Of a stretch of 35,963 nucleotides of DNA, positions 23,306 through 30,592 are shown piece by piece. The notes below the pieces were generated by a model that had not been told where the DNA came from, made no database searches, and saw only the letters and a list, made by a program, of their open reading frames with translations. Position numbers and translations under genes: made by a program. This DNA comes from Butyrivibrio sp. (GTDB lineage Bacteria; Bacillota; Clostridia; Lachnospirales; Lachnospiraceae). The DNA is taken from NCBI GenBank assembly GCA_015056655.1, contig SVFV01000035.1, positions 1 through 35,963 on the forward strand, written 5' to 3'. Every line of letters starts with the position of its first letter. The first letter of the stretch is position 1.

Positions 23306-24436
23306 TCACTTATACACAGTAACACCCTCAAGCTGCTTAGTCTTGAAAATGGCGTACTGCTCATTAACAAATCTACTTAACCTCTCACGGAATATGCTCT
23401 CGTCAAATTCCATAGCGTGTTCCCTAAGTTTGCTCTTATCAAAAGTTAATTTCTCAAATCTGTGAATTGCATCAAGTAAAGATTCAGGAGTGGGTTCATC
23501 AAAGAACACACCTGTCTCATTCTCAATAACTGTCTCCAAGATTCCGCCCTTTCCAAGGGCAATTACAGGTCTTCCACTCGCCTGAGCTTCAAGAGGAGTA
23601 ATACCAAAGTCCTCTACGCCAGGGAATATCAGTGCCTTACATTTAGCATAGTAATCAAGAAGCTGATCATCTGGCACAAACCCCAAGAATTTAACCGTAG
23701 GTCCTGCCATAGCTTCAAGCTTCTCACGCATAGGGCCTGTTCCAATTACATACAGAGAGAGATTTTCCTTAGTGCATGCCTTTACAGCAAGCTCTATTCC
23801 CTTATATTCCTGAAGTCTGGATACACAAAGATAGTAATTGCCATCCTCTTCAGATGTGTGGAACATGTTCATACGTACTGGGCAGTGTATTACATAGGCA
23901 TCTCGTCTGTAGTGCTTATGAATACGCCTAGCCACATTAACAGAATTCGCAACAAAGACATCCACACGTCCAGCTGTCGCATAATCCCATACACGCATGA
24001 ATGTCATAAAGTAAGAAATCATTTTGTTTTTAAAGGCCCCCTTGCCCACAAGGGGACCAATGTAGTTGTATCTCTGCTCCCAGGCATATCTCATGGGAGT
24101 ATTGCAATAACAGATATGGAGTGTGTCGGGACCAGTGATTACACTCTTACCCACACTTGTACTACTACTAATTACTACATCATAGCCATTGAGGTTGATA
24201 CTCTCCATAGCTGTTGGAAGAAAAGGAAAAAGTTTCCTGTGATTTAAGGGTTTCTTGTTAGTCTTCTGAAGATGAGTAGTGCGTATATCAGCTTCTCTAA
24301 GAGCCCCTGTCATATTCATCCTGTTACAGATGGATGTATAAATAGGTGCGTCAGGAAACGCTTCATGCATATTTATTATTACGTTTTCGGCGCCTCCCAT
24401 AAACGGAAGCCAGTCATGTACAATAGCTACTCTCAT
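23306..24436 (-). CDS. Glycosyltransferase family 4 protein, WbaZ/WbdA-like, 376 aa
   Basis: The N-terminus AIVHDWLPFMGGAENVIINM and the block LHICYCNTPMRYAWEQRYNY are typical of mannosyl/rhamnosyltransferases in ABC-exported O-antigen clusters. FPGVEDFGITPLEAQASGRP (about residue 275) holds the E-x7-E donor site. GAGGAACTG precedes the ATG. The gene lies between rmd and wzm. By that context it probably adds D-rhamnose or D-mannose from the GDP-sugars produced by the neighbouring enzymes; the specific linkage is unknown. Confidence 0.88.
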   Translation of the reverse strand: MRVAIVHDWLPFMGGAENVIINMHEAFPDAPIYTSICNRMNMTGALREADIRTTHLQKTNKKPLNHRKLFPFLPTAMESINLNGYDVVISSSTSVGKSVITGPDTLHICYCNTPMRYAWEQRYNYIGPLVGKGAFKNKMISYFMTFMRVWDYATAGRVDVFVANSVNVARRIHKHYRRDAYVIHCPVRMNMFHTSEEDGNYYLCVSRLQEYKGIELAVKACTKENLSLYVIGTGPMREKLEAMAGPTVKFLGFVPDDQLLDYYAKCKALIFPGVEDFGITPLEAQASGRPVIALGKGGILETVIENETGVFFDEPTPESLLDAIHRFEKLTFDKSKLREHAMEFDESIFRERLSRFVNEQYAIFKTKQLEGVTVYK

Positions 24437-24470
24437 CAGTTCCTCATTTACCCTTAATCAAAGGAATCTT

Positions 24471-25409
24471 TTAACGATTCTTTTCAATGTTTAAGTAATA
24501 ATCAAAAAGTTCTTTTGCAGTATCGAAAATGTTGTATTCTGGCTCCCAACCAAGATCTCTTGTAATCTTGCTATGGTCACACCAGATAACAGGATTCTCA
24601 ACTGGACGAACCAGCTTGGGATCTGTCTCAACAGTTATAGGCTGATCAGAAAGTTTGGTTATATAATCAAGGAGGTCCTTAAGAAGAACCGGCTGACCAT
24701 TACCTACGTTATATATCTCTTTGCAGTTATCGCTTTCAATAATCATGCGGTATGCTCTAACCACATCCTTAACATTACTAAAGTCGCGCTTAACTTCAAG
24801 GTTACCAACTCTCATAACACCCGGCTTACCACTATATGCTATTTCAGCAGCCTGTTTACACCAGGAGGGAATTACGAAGTTATCACTCTGTCCAACACCT
24901 GTATGGTTGAAAGCTCTAACATGATACACCTTCATATTGTAGTAATCACGATAAACCTCTGAGAACTGCTCAAGCATTACCTTGGAAATACCGTAAGGGT
25001 TACTAGCGTTGAGCTTGGTATTCTCATCCATGGGGCCTTCTTTAATGTCATACTCTTCGCTTGAGCCAATGAGAAGGACCTTAGTATCAAGATCATTATC
25101 TCGGACTGCCTCAAGGATATTGAGAGCGCCACTGACATTAACCTCTACCGTGGTTCTCGGGATTTTCCATGACAGTCCAACGTTACTGATAGCAGCAAGG
25201 TTTACGATATGTGTAGGGCGTACTGCTGCCACAATGGACTTAACTCTGTCAGTATCGCTTAAGTCACTAACATAGGTTCCGTCCATGTTAGGAGAATCCT
25301 GGATTCCTACCCTGTCACTTCCGTAAACATCATATCCATTATTCTTAAATTCAGCGGCAAGGTAGCTTCCTACGAAGCCACCTACACCGAAAATTAGTAC
25401 TTTTTTCAT
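24471..25409 (-). CDS. rmd: GDP-4-dehydro-6-deoxy-D-mannose reductase, 312 aa
   Basis: Reduces the 4-keto group of GDP-4-dehydro-6-deoxy-D-mannose to give GDP-D-rhamnose. It is an extended SDR: GVGGFVGSYLA (residues 8-18, NAD(P) loop), LLIGSSEEYD and the catalytic NPYGISK (Y-x-x-x-K, near 137-143). RAFNHTGVGQSDNFVIPS and VGNLEVKRDFSNVKDVVRAY are distinctive for the Rmd group rather than GDP-fucose synthases. GAGGGTGTAAT precedes the ATG. It stands 62 nt downstream of gmd; a GDP-6-deoxy-D-talose-forming relative cannot be fully excluded. Confidence 0.85.
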   Translation of the reverse strand: MKKVLIFGVGGFVGSYLAAEFKNNGYDVYGSDRVGIQDSPNMDGTYVSDLSDTDRVKSIVAAVRPTHIVNLAAISNVGLSWKIPRTTVEVNVSGALNILEAVRDNDLDTKVLLIGSSEEYDIKEGPMDENTKLNASNPYGISKVMLEQFSEVYRDYYNMKVYHVRAFNHTGVGQSDNFVIPSWCKQAAEIAYSGKPGVMRVGNLEVKRDFSNVKDVVRAYRMIIESDNCKEIYNVGNGQPVLLKDLLDYITKLSDQPITVETDPKLVRPVENPVIWCDHSKITRDLGWEPEYNIFDTAKELFDYYLNIEKNR

Positions 25410-25471
25410 ATTACACCCTCATCCGTCCGCTTCTTGGACGCTTTCCATCTTTCTATGGAGAAGGCTTTTAG

Positions 25472-26515
25472 TTATGCTCTTGTCTTCTTCTCCTGCTTAG
25501 CAAGCTCTCTGTCGTGCTTAGCCATGATCTCTACAAGCTGCTCATAGCTTGTCTTCTGAGGATTCCAGCCAAGTACTGTCTTAGCCTTTGTAGGATCACC
25601 CCAAAGGTTATCAACGTCTGTAGGACGAAGCCACTCTGCGTTTACGCATACGAGCATCTTACCTGTTTCAGCATCATAGCCCTTCTCATCTGCGCCTGTG
25701 CCTTCCCAACGAATCTTGATGCCGTTTGCAGCGAATGCCTTCTCTGTGAAGTCTCTAACTGTGTGCTGAACACCTGTTGCGATAACGAAGTCATCAGGTG
25801 TCTCCTGCTGCATGATGAGCCACATGCACTCAACATAATCCTTTGCATAACCCCAGTCACGCTTAGAGTCAAGGTTACCAAGCTCAAGGTGATCCTGAAG
25901 TCCCTCAGCGATACGGCCTGCTGCCAATGTGATCTTACGTGTAACGAAGTTCTCACCACGGCGCTCTGACTCATGGTTGAAGAGGATACCATTAACAGCG
26001 AACATATCATAAGCCTCACGATACTCCTTGATCATCCAGAAGCCGTACTGCTTAGCTACAGCATAAGGGCTGTAAGGGTGGAAAGGAGTTGTCTCCTTCT
26101 GAGGAAGCTCCTCAACCTTACCATAAAGCTCTGATGTAGATGCCTGATATACCTTAGTCTTCTTTGTAAGTCCAAGTGCACGAACTGCCTCAAGGATTCT
26201 AAGAACACCGATAGCATCAACCTCACCTGTGTACTCAGGTGCATCGAATGAAACCTGAACATGTGACTGAGCTGCAAGGTTGTAGATTTCATCGGGTTCA
26301 ATCTCATGAACAAGTCTGAAAAGTGAAGATGAATCAGACATATCTGCATCATGAACTTTAATCTTGTTAGCTGCAAGAAGATGATCAATCTTTGCAGTGT
26401 TAGATATAGATGAGCGACGAACAGTTCCGTGAACCTCATATCCCTTCTCAAGAAGGAACTCTGCAAGATATGAACCATCCTGTCCATTGATACCTGTGAT
26501 AAGTGCCTTTTTCAT
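25472..26515 (-). CDS. gmd: GDP-mannose 4,6-dehydratase, 347 aa
   Basis: Converts GDP-D-mannose to GDP-4-dehydro-6-deoxy-D-mannose, the common precursor of GDP-D-rhamnose and related sugars. Diagnostic segments: [20 protein letters not shown] (NADP loop), [18 protein letters not shown] with the catalytic acid, and [11 protein letters not shown] (Y-x-x-x-K), then [17 protein letters not shown], a Gmd signature. AAAGGAG is 7 nt before the ATG at 26515. As first gene of the leftward operon it sets the sugar identity of the exported polymer. Its codon use looks biased to frequent codons (CTT/AAG/GCT), suggesting good expression. Confidence 0.95.
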   Translation of the reverse strand: MKKALITGINGQDGSYLAEFLLEKGYEVHGTVRRSSISNTAKIDHLLAANKIKVHDADMSDSSSLFRLVHEIEPDEIYNLAAQSHVQVSFDAPEYTGEVDAIGVLRILEAVRALGLTKKTKVYQASTSELYGKVEELPQKETTPFHPYSPYAVAKQYGFWMIKEYREAYDMFAVNGILFNHESERRGENFVTRKITLAAGRIAEGLQDHLELGNLDSKRDWGYAKDYVECMWLIMQQETPDDFVIATGVQHTVRDFTEKAFAANGIKIRWEGTGADEKGYDAETGKMLVCVNAEWLRPTDVDNLWGDPTKAKTVLGWNPQKTSYEQLVEIMAKHDRELAKQEKKTRA

Positions 26516-26592
26516 TATAAATCTCCTTTAATTTAATCAAAATTGTTATTGTTTTTACTTTTTAGTTAATACATAGTTAGACAGTTTAATAT

Positions 26593-26629
26593 AATAACTC
26601 ATTTTGCCCATTTTGAAAAGGGTGTTATT
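26593..26629. promoter_or_regulatory. Imperfect palindrome upstream of gmd
   Basis: AATAAC (26593-26598) and GTTATT (26624-26629) are perfect outer arms, and the inner arms can partly pair (TTTTG / CAAAA-type). It is about 80 nt upstream of the gmd start and downstream of the gene at 26660. It could be an operator, an mRNA leader structure or a weak terminator; there is no T-run on the minus strand. Confidence 0.3.
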
Positions 26630-26659
26630 GTATCGATATAAGATTTATTCACCTACTCT

Positions 26660-27082
26660 CTATAAGCCATTTTTGACGTACATTTCGTTTATTATAGCTG
26701 TAAAAAATGTCTTTATATCTTCCGGTCTTGTTATATAGCACTCGCTAGGCGCTTCACATTTTTGTGAGTGTAGCTTTTGTTCAATTATTTTTTTTATCTT
26801 TATTGGATCACTGCATCTTATAATTACTTGTACTCGAGGCCATTCTATATTCGTCCTTCCAATTATCTCTTGCAATTTATCCAGTGGAGATACTCCTTCA
26901 GCTACCTCAATTATAATAGGATAGCTAGCGTCCGGCTTAATATAATTTGGATACGTATAAAAAAAGACTGAACTATTAGCACATTCACTACCATTAGAAT
27001 TTATTAACGCACCTTCTTCAATTACAATTTTATTTGTTCCGCCTATTGCTGCATCACCAGTCCCGCACTGTTGTTTTGACAT
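26660..27082 (-). CDS. Hypothetical protein, 140 aa, possibly N-terminally truncated
   Basis: No recognised family. The product shows a Gly/Asn-rich beta start (CGTGDAAIGGTNKIVIEEG), then a strand/helix pattern PIIIEVAEGVSPLDKLQEII and VQVIIRCSDPIKIKKIIEQK, compatible with a small alpha/beta fold. The ATG at 27082 has AGGAG only 3 nt away, too close for a good site. The same frame continues upstream as KIGCDESEIETIKEKRQEL before reaching TAG TAG near 27176, without an ATG. It may be a remnant, or it may start at an unusual codon. It is divergent from the Panacea operon. Confidence 0.5.
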   Translation of the reverse strand: MSKQQCGTGDAAIGGTNKIVIEEGALINSNGSECANSSVFFYTYPNYIKPDASYPIIIEVAEGVSPLDKLQEIIGRTNIEWPRVQVIIRCSDPIKIKKIIEQKLHSQKCEAPSECYITRPEDIKTFFTAIINEMYVKNGL

Positions 27083-27207
27083 CAACTCCTGCCTTTTTTC
27101 TTTTATGGTTTCAATTTCCGATTCATCACAACCAATTTTAATTGGGGAAGCATTGTAATTCCCAAACTACTATATCGACTCGTACCTTTTAAAGAGTCTT
27201 TTCGAAT

Positions 27208-27237
27208 AAAGTACACATATTGATAATTGTGTACTTT
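27208..27237. promoter_or_regulatory. Perfect 10-bp inverted repeat operator
   Basis: AAAGTACACA (27208-27217) and TGTGTACTTT (27228-27237) are exact reverse complements with a 10-nt spacer. The spacer contains the -35 hexamer and the right arm lies between -35 and -10, so a dimeric regulator bound here would block RNA polymerase. The HTH of the Panacea-type protein encoded downstream is the obvious candidate for binding (autoregulation). Confidence 0.8.
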
Positions 27238-27248
27238 TCTGATATAAT
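27220..27248 (+). promoter_or_regulatory. Sigma-A type promoter of the Panacea operon
   Basis: TTGATA (27220-27225), a 17-nt spacer and TATAAT (27243-27248). Five of six and six of six consensus bases at ideal spacing make this the best promoter seen in the window. Transcription should start near 27255, giving a leader of about 45 nt before the first ORF. Confidence 0.85.
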
Positions 27249-27300
27249 ACAGTCAGAAGCTATATCAACAAATTTCTGCAGAGGAGGTGCGTATGAATTA

Positions 27301-27489
27301 ATGAACACAAATACACCTGATCCAAATGGATATTGCCCGAAGGATATTGTTTATTTCTTTTTTTATCCAGCATCCCTTATTCCAAGAGGAATAGAGAATG
27401 CACCAAGCGAAAAATGTGAGCTATATATTAAACTAACATGGCCTGAAGAACAAAACAATTTTCTTTTAATTATTTCATTTCACGATTAA
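27301..27489 (+). CDS. Small ORF, 62 aa, candidate toxin or partner of the Panacea protein
   Basis: I place the start at the ATG at 27301, in the pattern ATGAATTAATG: an upstream ATG at 27293 forms a two-codon ORF (Met-Asn-stop) whose TAATG overlaps this start. The AGGAGG lies 13 nt from 27301 but 5 nt from 27293, so translation may depend on termination-reinitiation. The peptide starts MNTNTPDPNGYCPKDIVYFF, has a hydrophobic aromatic block and ends LTWPEEQNNFLLIISFHD. No family recognised. Panacea antitoxins are usually encoded beside small diverse toxins, so a toxin role is inferred only from position. Confidence 0.5.
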   Translation: MNTNTPDPNGYCPKDIVYFFFYPASLIPRGIENAPSEKCELYIKLTWPEEQNNFLLIISFHD

Positions 27490-27507
27490 GATTGAGATCA
27501 AAACATT

Positions 27508-27534
27508 ACCGCGCATGAAATATACATGTGCGGT
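27508..27534 (+). terminator. Hairpin between the two genes of the Panacea operon
   Basis: ACCGCGCATG (27508-27517) pairs with CATGTGCGGT (27525-27534) over 10 bp with one G-T wobble and a 7-nt AAATATA loop. No T-run follows, so it may act as an attenuator or mRNA stabiliser that sets the ratio of the 62-aa and 330-aa proteins rather than as a strong terminator. Confidence 0.5.
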
Positions 27535-27600
27535 GGATGTTTCAATATAAATAAAACACGAGCAACAAAAAGCTCAAAATAACCACAAGGAGAATAACAA

Positions 27601-28593
27601 ATGGAAAAATTTCTGGACAAAGTTCTTTGTGCAGAATGCAGAAGCCTACAGTCCTATGAAATACGTACAGAGCAGCACAAAAGAGAATGGAACGGAAAAA
27701 TATATACATATAACAAGCGTGTGGCAATATGTCGAAATTGTGGTCAGCAAGTGACTGTACCGGGTCTGGACGATCTTAATGAGAGCGAATTCGAAACAAA
27801 ATGCCGCGGAGAATGCGACTACATTCTTGTAGATGAAATAAATGATATACTAATTAAATATGATGTAGAAAAGCGCCCTTTATCCAAGGTTCTTGGACTC
27901 GGAGAGCATACCATAGAGAATTATTTAAAAGGACAGCTACCTAGTAAACGCTATTCTGACATGCTTAGACGAGTGCTTGCCAGTTATTCGTATATGCAGT
28001 CTTTCTTTAATGATAATAAAGAAAAAATGAATAAACTAGCCGCTGAAAAAATAGAAAACAAATTAAAATACTATAGTTACATCAATTCTCATAATTCCCC
28101 AATCGAATCTATTGCCTTATATATTCTCAATTCAAAATATGAGATTACAAATATGTCCTTGCAAAAGCTTCTCTACTACATTGAAGCCTTTGCACAAGTA
28201 CTCTTGCATGAACGGGCTTTTGATAATAGATGTGAAGCTTGGACCTACGGACCAGTCTACCCAGAAATATATGAAAAATATAAATCCTTTGGTCGGTCAC
28301 AGATTATCGTAGATCAAATAGATTTATCTGATGATCTTGATCCCCAAATGCGGGAGGTTATAGATTTTGTACTTACTAATTTTGCAATTTATAATGGCGT
28401 AACCTTGAAAGATTTGAGCCATTCTGAAGCCCCTTGGCAAAACGCGCATAGTGGTTACAGCGAAAAAGAACACTGCACCGAACTCATCTCTCACGAAGCA
28501 ATTACTGAGTATTTCTCCTCAGTTCATCAAAAGTACGATTTAAGCAAGGAAATAGGTGTTAAACGCTATATTGAGTCTCTTGGAGTTATATAA
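27601..28593 (+). CDS. Zinc-finger/HTH/Panacea-domain antitoxin-like protein, 330 aa
   Basis: Domain order: a zinc ribbon with C10-x2-C13 and C43-x2-C46; a HTH about residues 77-122 with GEHTIENYLKGQLPS, typical of MqsA/HigA-type antitoxin DNA-binding domains; and the Panacea (SocA/DUF4065) domain about 165-290, with LQKLLYYIEAFAQVLL and EAWTYGPVYPEIYEKYK. Panacea proteins are versatile antitoxins or chaperone-like neutralisers, and in some systems adaptors for proteolysis. AAGGAG stands 8 nt before the ATG. The upstream promoter with a perfect inverted repeat fits repression by this protein. Its partner is probably the 62-codon ORF before it. Confidence 0.8.
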   Translation: MEKFLDKVLCAECRSLQSYEIRTEQHKREWNGKIYTYNKRVAICRNCGQQVTVPGLDDLNESEFETKCRGECDYILVDEINDILIKYDVEKRPLSKVLGLGEHTIENYLKGQLPSKRYSDMLRRVLASYSYMQSFFNDNKEKMNKLAAEKIENKLKYYSYINSHNSPIESIALYILNSKYEITNMSLQKLLYYIEAFAQVLLHERAFDNRCEAWTYGPVYPEIYEKYKSFGRSQIIVDQIDLSDDLDPQMREVIDFVLTNFAIYNGVTLKDLSHSEAPWQNAHSGYSEKEHCTELISHEAITEYFSSVHQKYDLSKEIGVKRYIESLGVI

Positions 28594-28757
28594 TCCACAG
28601 GTCCAGCGTTTTTGTCATATAGTCACAGAAAGCCGGATAGAAACACTTCAGAACATGAATATGACCATCATACACGATGTCAAGTAGCTATCAAAAAAAA
28701 TTGACATAAGTTCATTTTTCAGCAAAAAACAGTATACAAGCCATGGTATGAAAAGCC

Positions 28758-30533
28758 TCATCTCATTGTTTTATATATATTTTTTGCTGAGTTATTCCAT
28801 GTGTACCTATTTCTATAGAACGCCTTTACTTCCTCTGTTATGCCAATAGATTTTGCGGTTACTTTCTTATCTATACGGTCCAGTCTGTCCATATCGAAGC
28901 TGTCCACATTCTTTGGATCAAAGAAGTAACAGCCTCTTGTATATATCTCCCTGAGTACCGGTATGTCTGCAAGGGCTATTCTCTGTACCCCTGAAACTAT
29001 CGCCTCCATGGGAGGTATTCCGAAGCCTTCATATAATGAAGGGAAGATGAAAGCGTAGGCGTTTCTGTAGAGAACGCGAAGGTCTTCGTCAGAGATGTAG
29101 CCGGTGAGAATTAGGTTTGGTTCATCCTCCATCAAATCTCCAGACGCCCCAAAGGATCTCTGGCTGCTGCCTCCTGCCACAACGAACTTCCTGTCTGGAT
29201 ATTTCTTAGCAAGCTTCTTGATGAACTTCTGGTTTTTGTGTAGGTTCTTACTTCCTACGCTGAGGTAGTATGGTTCATTCTCCTTTAAGCCCCATTTAGC
29301 GAGTGTGTCATTTATTGATGTGTTCTCATTTTGTTTGTAATTAGTGTTTTGTTCTCGGTCTTTGTTATTTGTTACATTCCTGTTGGATGCTTTGTCGTCC
29401 TCCAGATCCCTTACCACCTGCTCCGCGGAGTTTCCTGCGATTGTGAATCTGCTCTTATCCAGCTGATAGAATTCAATCAGCTCATCCCTGCTGAACTTAG
29501 AGATTGTGATTATCCCCTTACATCTATATAAGGTAAGAAGATATCCTATTCTATAGGTAAGTCTGAATGCCTTGCCGTAGGATTCCGGGTATCGCATGAA
29601 GGATATGTCGTGAGTAGCGATGTAGTCAGGCTTTATTACTGGTGCTATTCCTGCAAGGCTCAATATTGTTCCCTTTTTCTTAAATGCGAACATTGGAAGA
29701 TGAAACTGCGTCCATTTATTTCCGTTTCCTTTGCCTATAACCTCTGTCTTGATGTTCTTAAACTCTGGCTCAGTCTGCAGCTCTCCCTGCGGAAGTGCCA
29801 GGATCACTTCTCCTGGCTTAACCATCTTATCGATCTGCTTTATTATCTCTATTCCATAGCGCTGAACGCCTGTAACGCTCTGAGCGTAGATTCTTCCATT
29901 TATTATAAGTGGATGTTTTTTGCTTATTTTACGATGTGAGTATTTCTTATTTGCAAGCTTAATTCCCAGGATTACAAAGAGTGCAAACTCTATCGAGTAA
30001 ACATAAGGTGCTGCTTTTCCAAGAAGTGATTTATGAATGGCCTCCGTTACTCCTGCTGGAATAGTCTTATGTGGCACTATCTCAAGCACCCACCATGCAA
30101 GCCCTGCAACCATCAGTACCTTTATAAATGCATCTACCTTCTGTGGTACGCTATCTAGGATTTTCTTGTATTTTTTTCCATAGAGAAATCCTGTATATGT
30201 CAGGAAGTACACCACAAATTCTTTGGTATGGATAAACCCATCTCCACTGATATGGGTTATCTGATGCAGAAAGGTAATAATTGCTGCCAGTGTCAGCGGC
30301 CAATATCTGATGAGGAATTCTCTAACATGCAGTGTCCTGTATATAGCAAATAGTGTTGCTATAAAGATTGCTATCATTATGGTGATAATAAGGTATACGC
30401 TGCTGATAACTGGAGTTGTTCCAATACCTGCAGAAATCAGCTTTATTTTTGCGATTTCCGCTGCTGTTACCAATATCAGTCCCCACAGGGGATAATATTT
30501 CATGATTTTATCAATAATCTTTCGAATAGACAT
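28758..30533 (-). CDS. Membrane domain fused to a GT4 glycosyltransferase, 591 aa
   Basis: Residues 1-195 contain about six hydrophobic segments (for example IITIMIAIFIATLFAIY and VLMVAGLAWWVLEIV). From about residue 205 the protein is a GT4: LIINGRIYAQSVTGVQRYGI (acceptor-loop glycines), GIITISKFSRDELIEFY, YYLSVGSKNLHKNQKFIKKL, and FPSLYEGFGIPPMEAIVSG with the E-x7-E donor site. An Asn/Thr/Lys-rich linker (NRNVTNNKDREQNTNYKQNE) interrupts the two Rossmann halves. GGAGAAAC precedes the ATG. The membrane part resembles no named family to me. It follows the polymerase-like gene by 59 nt and is likely in one operon with it. Confidence 0.75.
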   Translation of the reverse strand: MSIRKIIDKIMKYYPLWGLILVTAAEIAKIKLISAGIGTTPVISSVYLIITIMIAIFIATLFAIYRTLHVREFLIRYWPLTLAAIITFLHQITHISGDGFIHTKEFVVYFLTYTGFLYGKKYKKILDSVPQKVDAFIKVLMVAGLAWWVLEIVPHKTIPAGVTEAIHKSLLGKAAPYVYSIEFALFVILGIKLANKKYSHRKISKKHPLIINGRIYAQSVTGVQRYGIEIIKQIDKMVKPGEVILALPQGELQTEPEFKNIKTEVIGKGNGNKWTQFHLPMFAFKKKGTILSLAGIAPVIKPDYIATHDISFMRYPESYGKAFRLTYRIGYLLTLYRCKGIITISKFSRDELIEFYQLDKSRFTIAGNSAEQVVRDLEDDKASNRNVTNNKDREQNTNYKQNENTSINDTLAKWGLKENEPYYLSVGSKNLHKNQKFIKKLAKKYPDRKFVVAGGSSQRSFGASGDLMEDEPNLILTGYISDEDLRVLYRNAYAFIFPSLYEGFGIPPMEAIVSGVQRIALADIPVLREIYTRGCYFFDPKNVDSFDMDRLDRIDKKVTAKSIGITEEVKAFYRNRYTWNNSAKNIYKTMR

Positions 30534-30592
30534 TATGTTTCTCCGTTTATTCGTATCATATTATTTCGTTTGCGAATTTTTTTTATATCGTA

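Noticed and set aside
25410..25471. CGTCC/GGACG hairpin between gmd and rmd as a terminator
   Set aside because: Only a 5-bp stem without a T-run; it directly precedes the rmd ribosome site, so termination is unlikely.
25642..26019. Long minus-strand open frames within gmd (also 26056-26487)
   Set aside because: They overlap the strongly conserved gmd coding frame in another phase; Ser/Arg/Leu-rich composition is typical of a shadow frame.
27220..27300. Extending the 62-aa ORF upstream to ATG 27220
   Set aside because: This would place the start inside the -35 box of the promoter; the ATG at 27301 lies after the leader.
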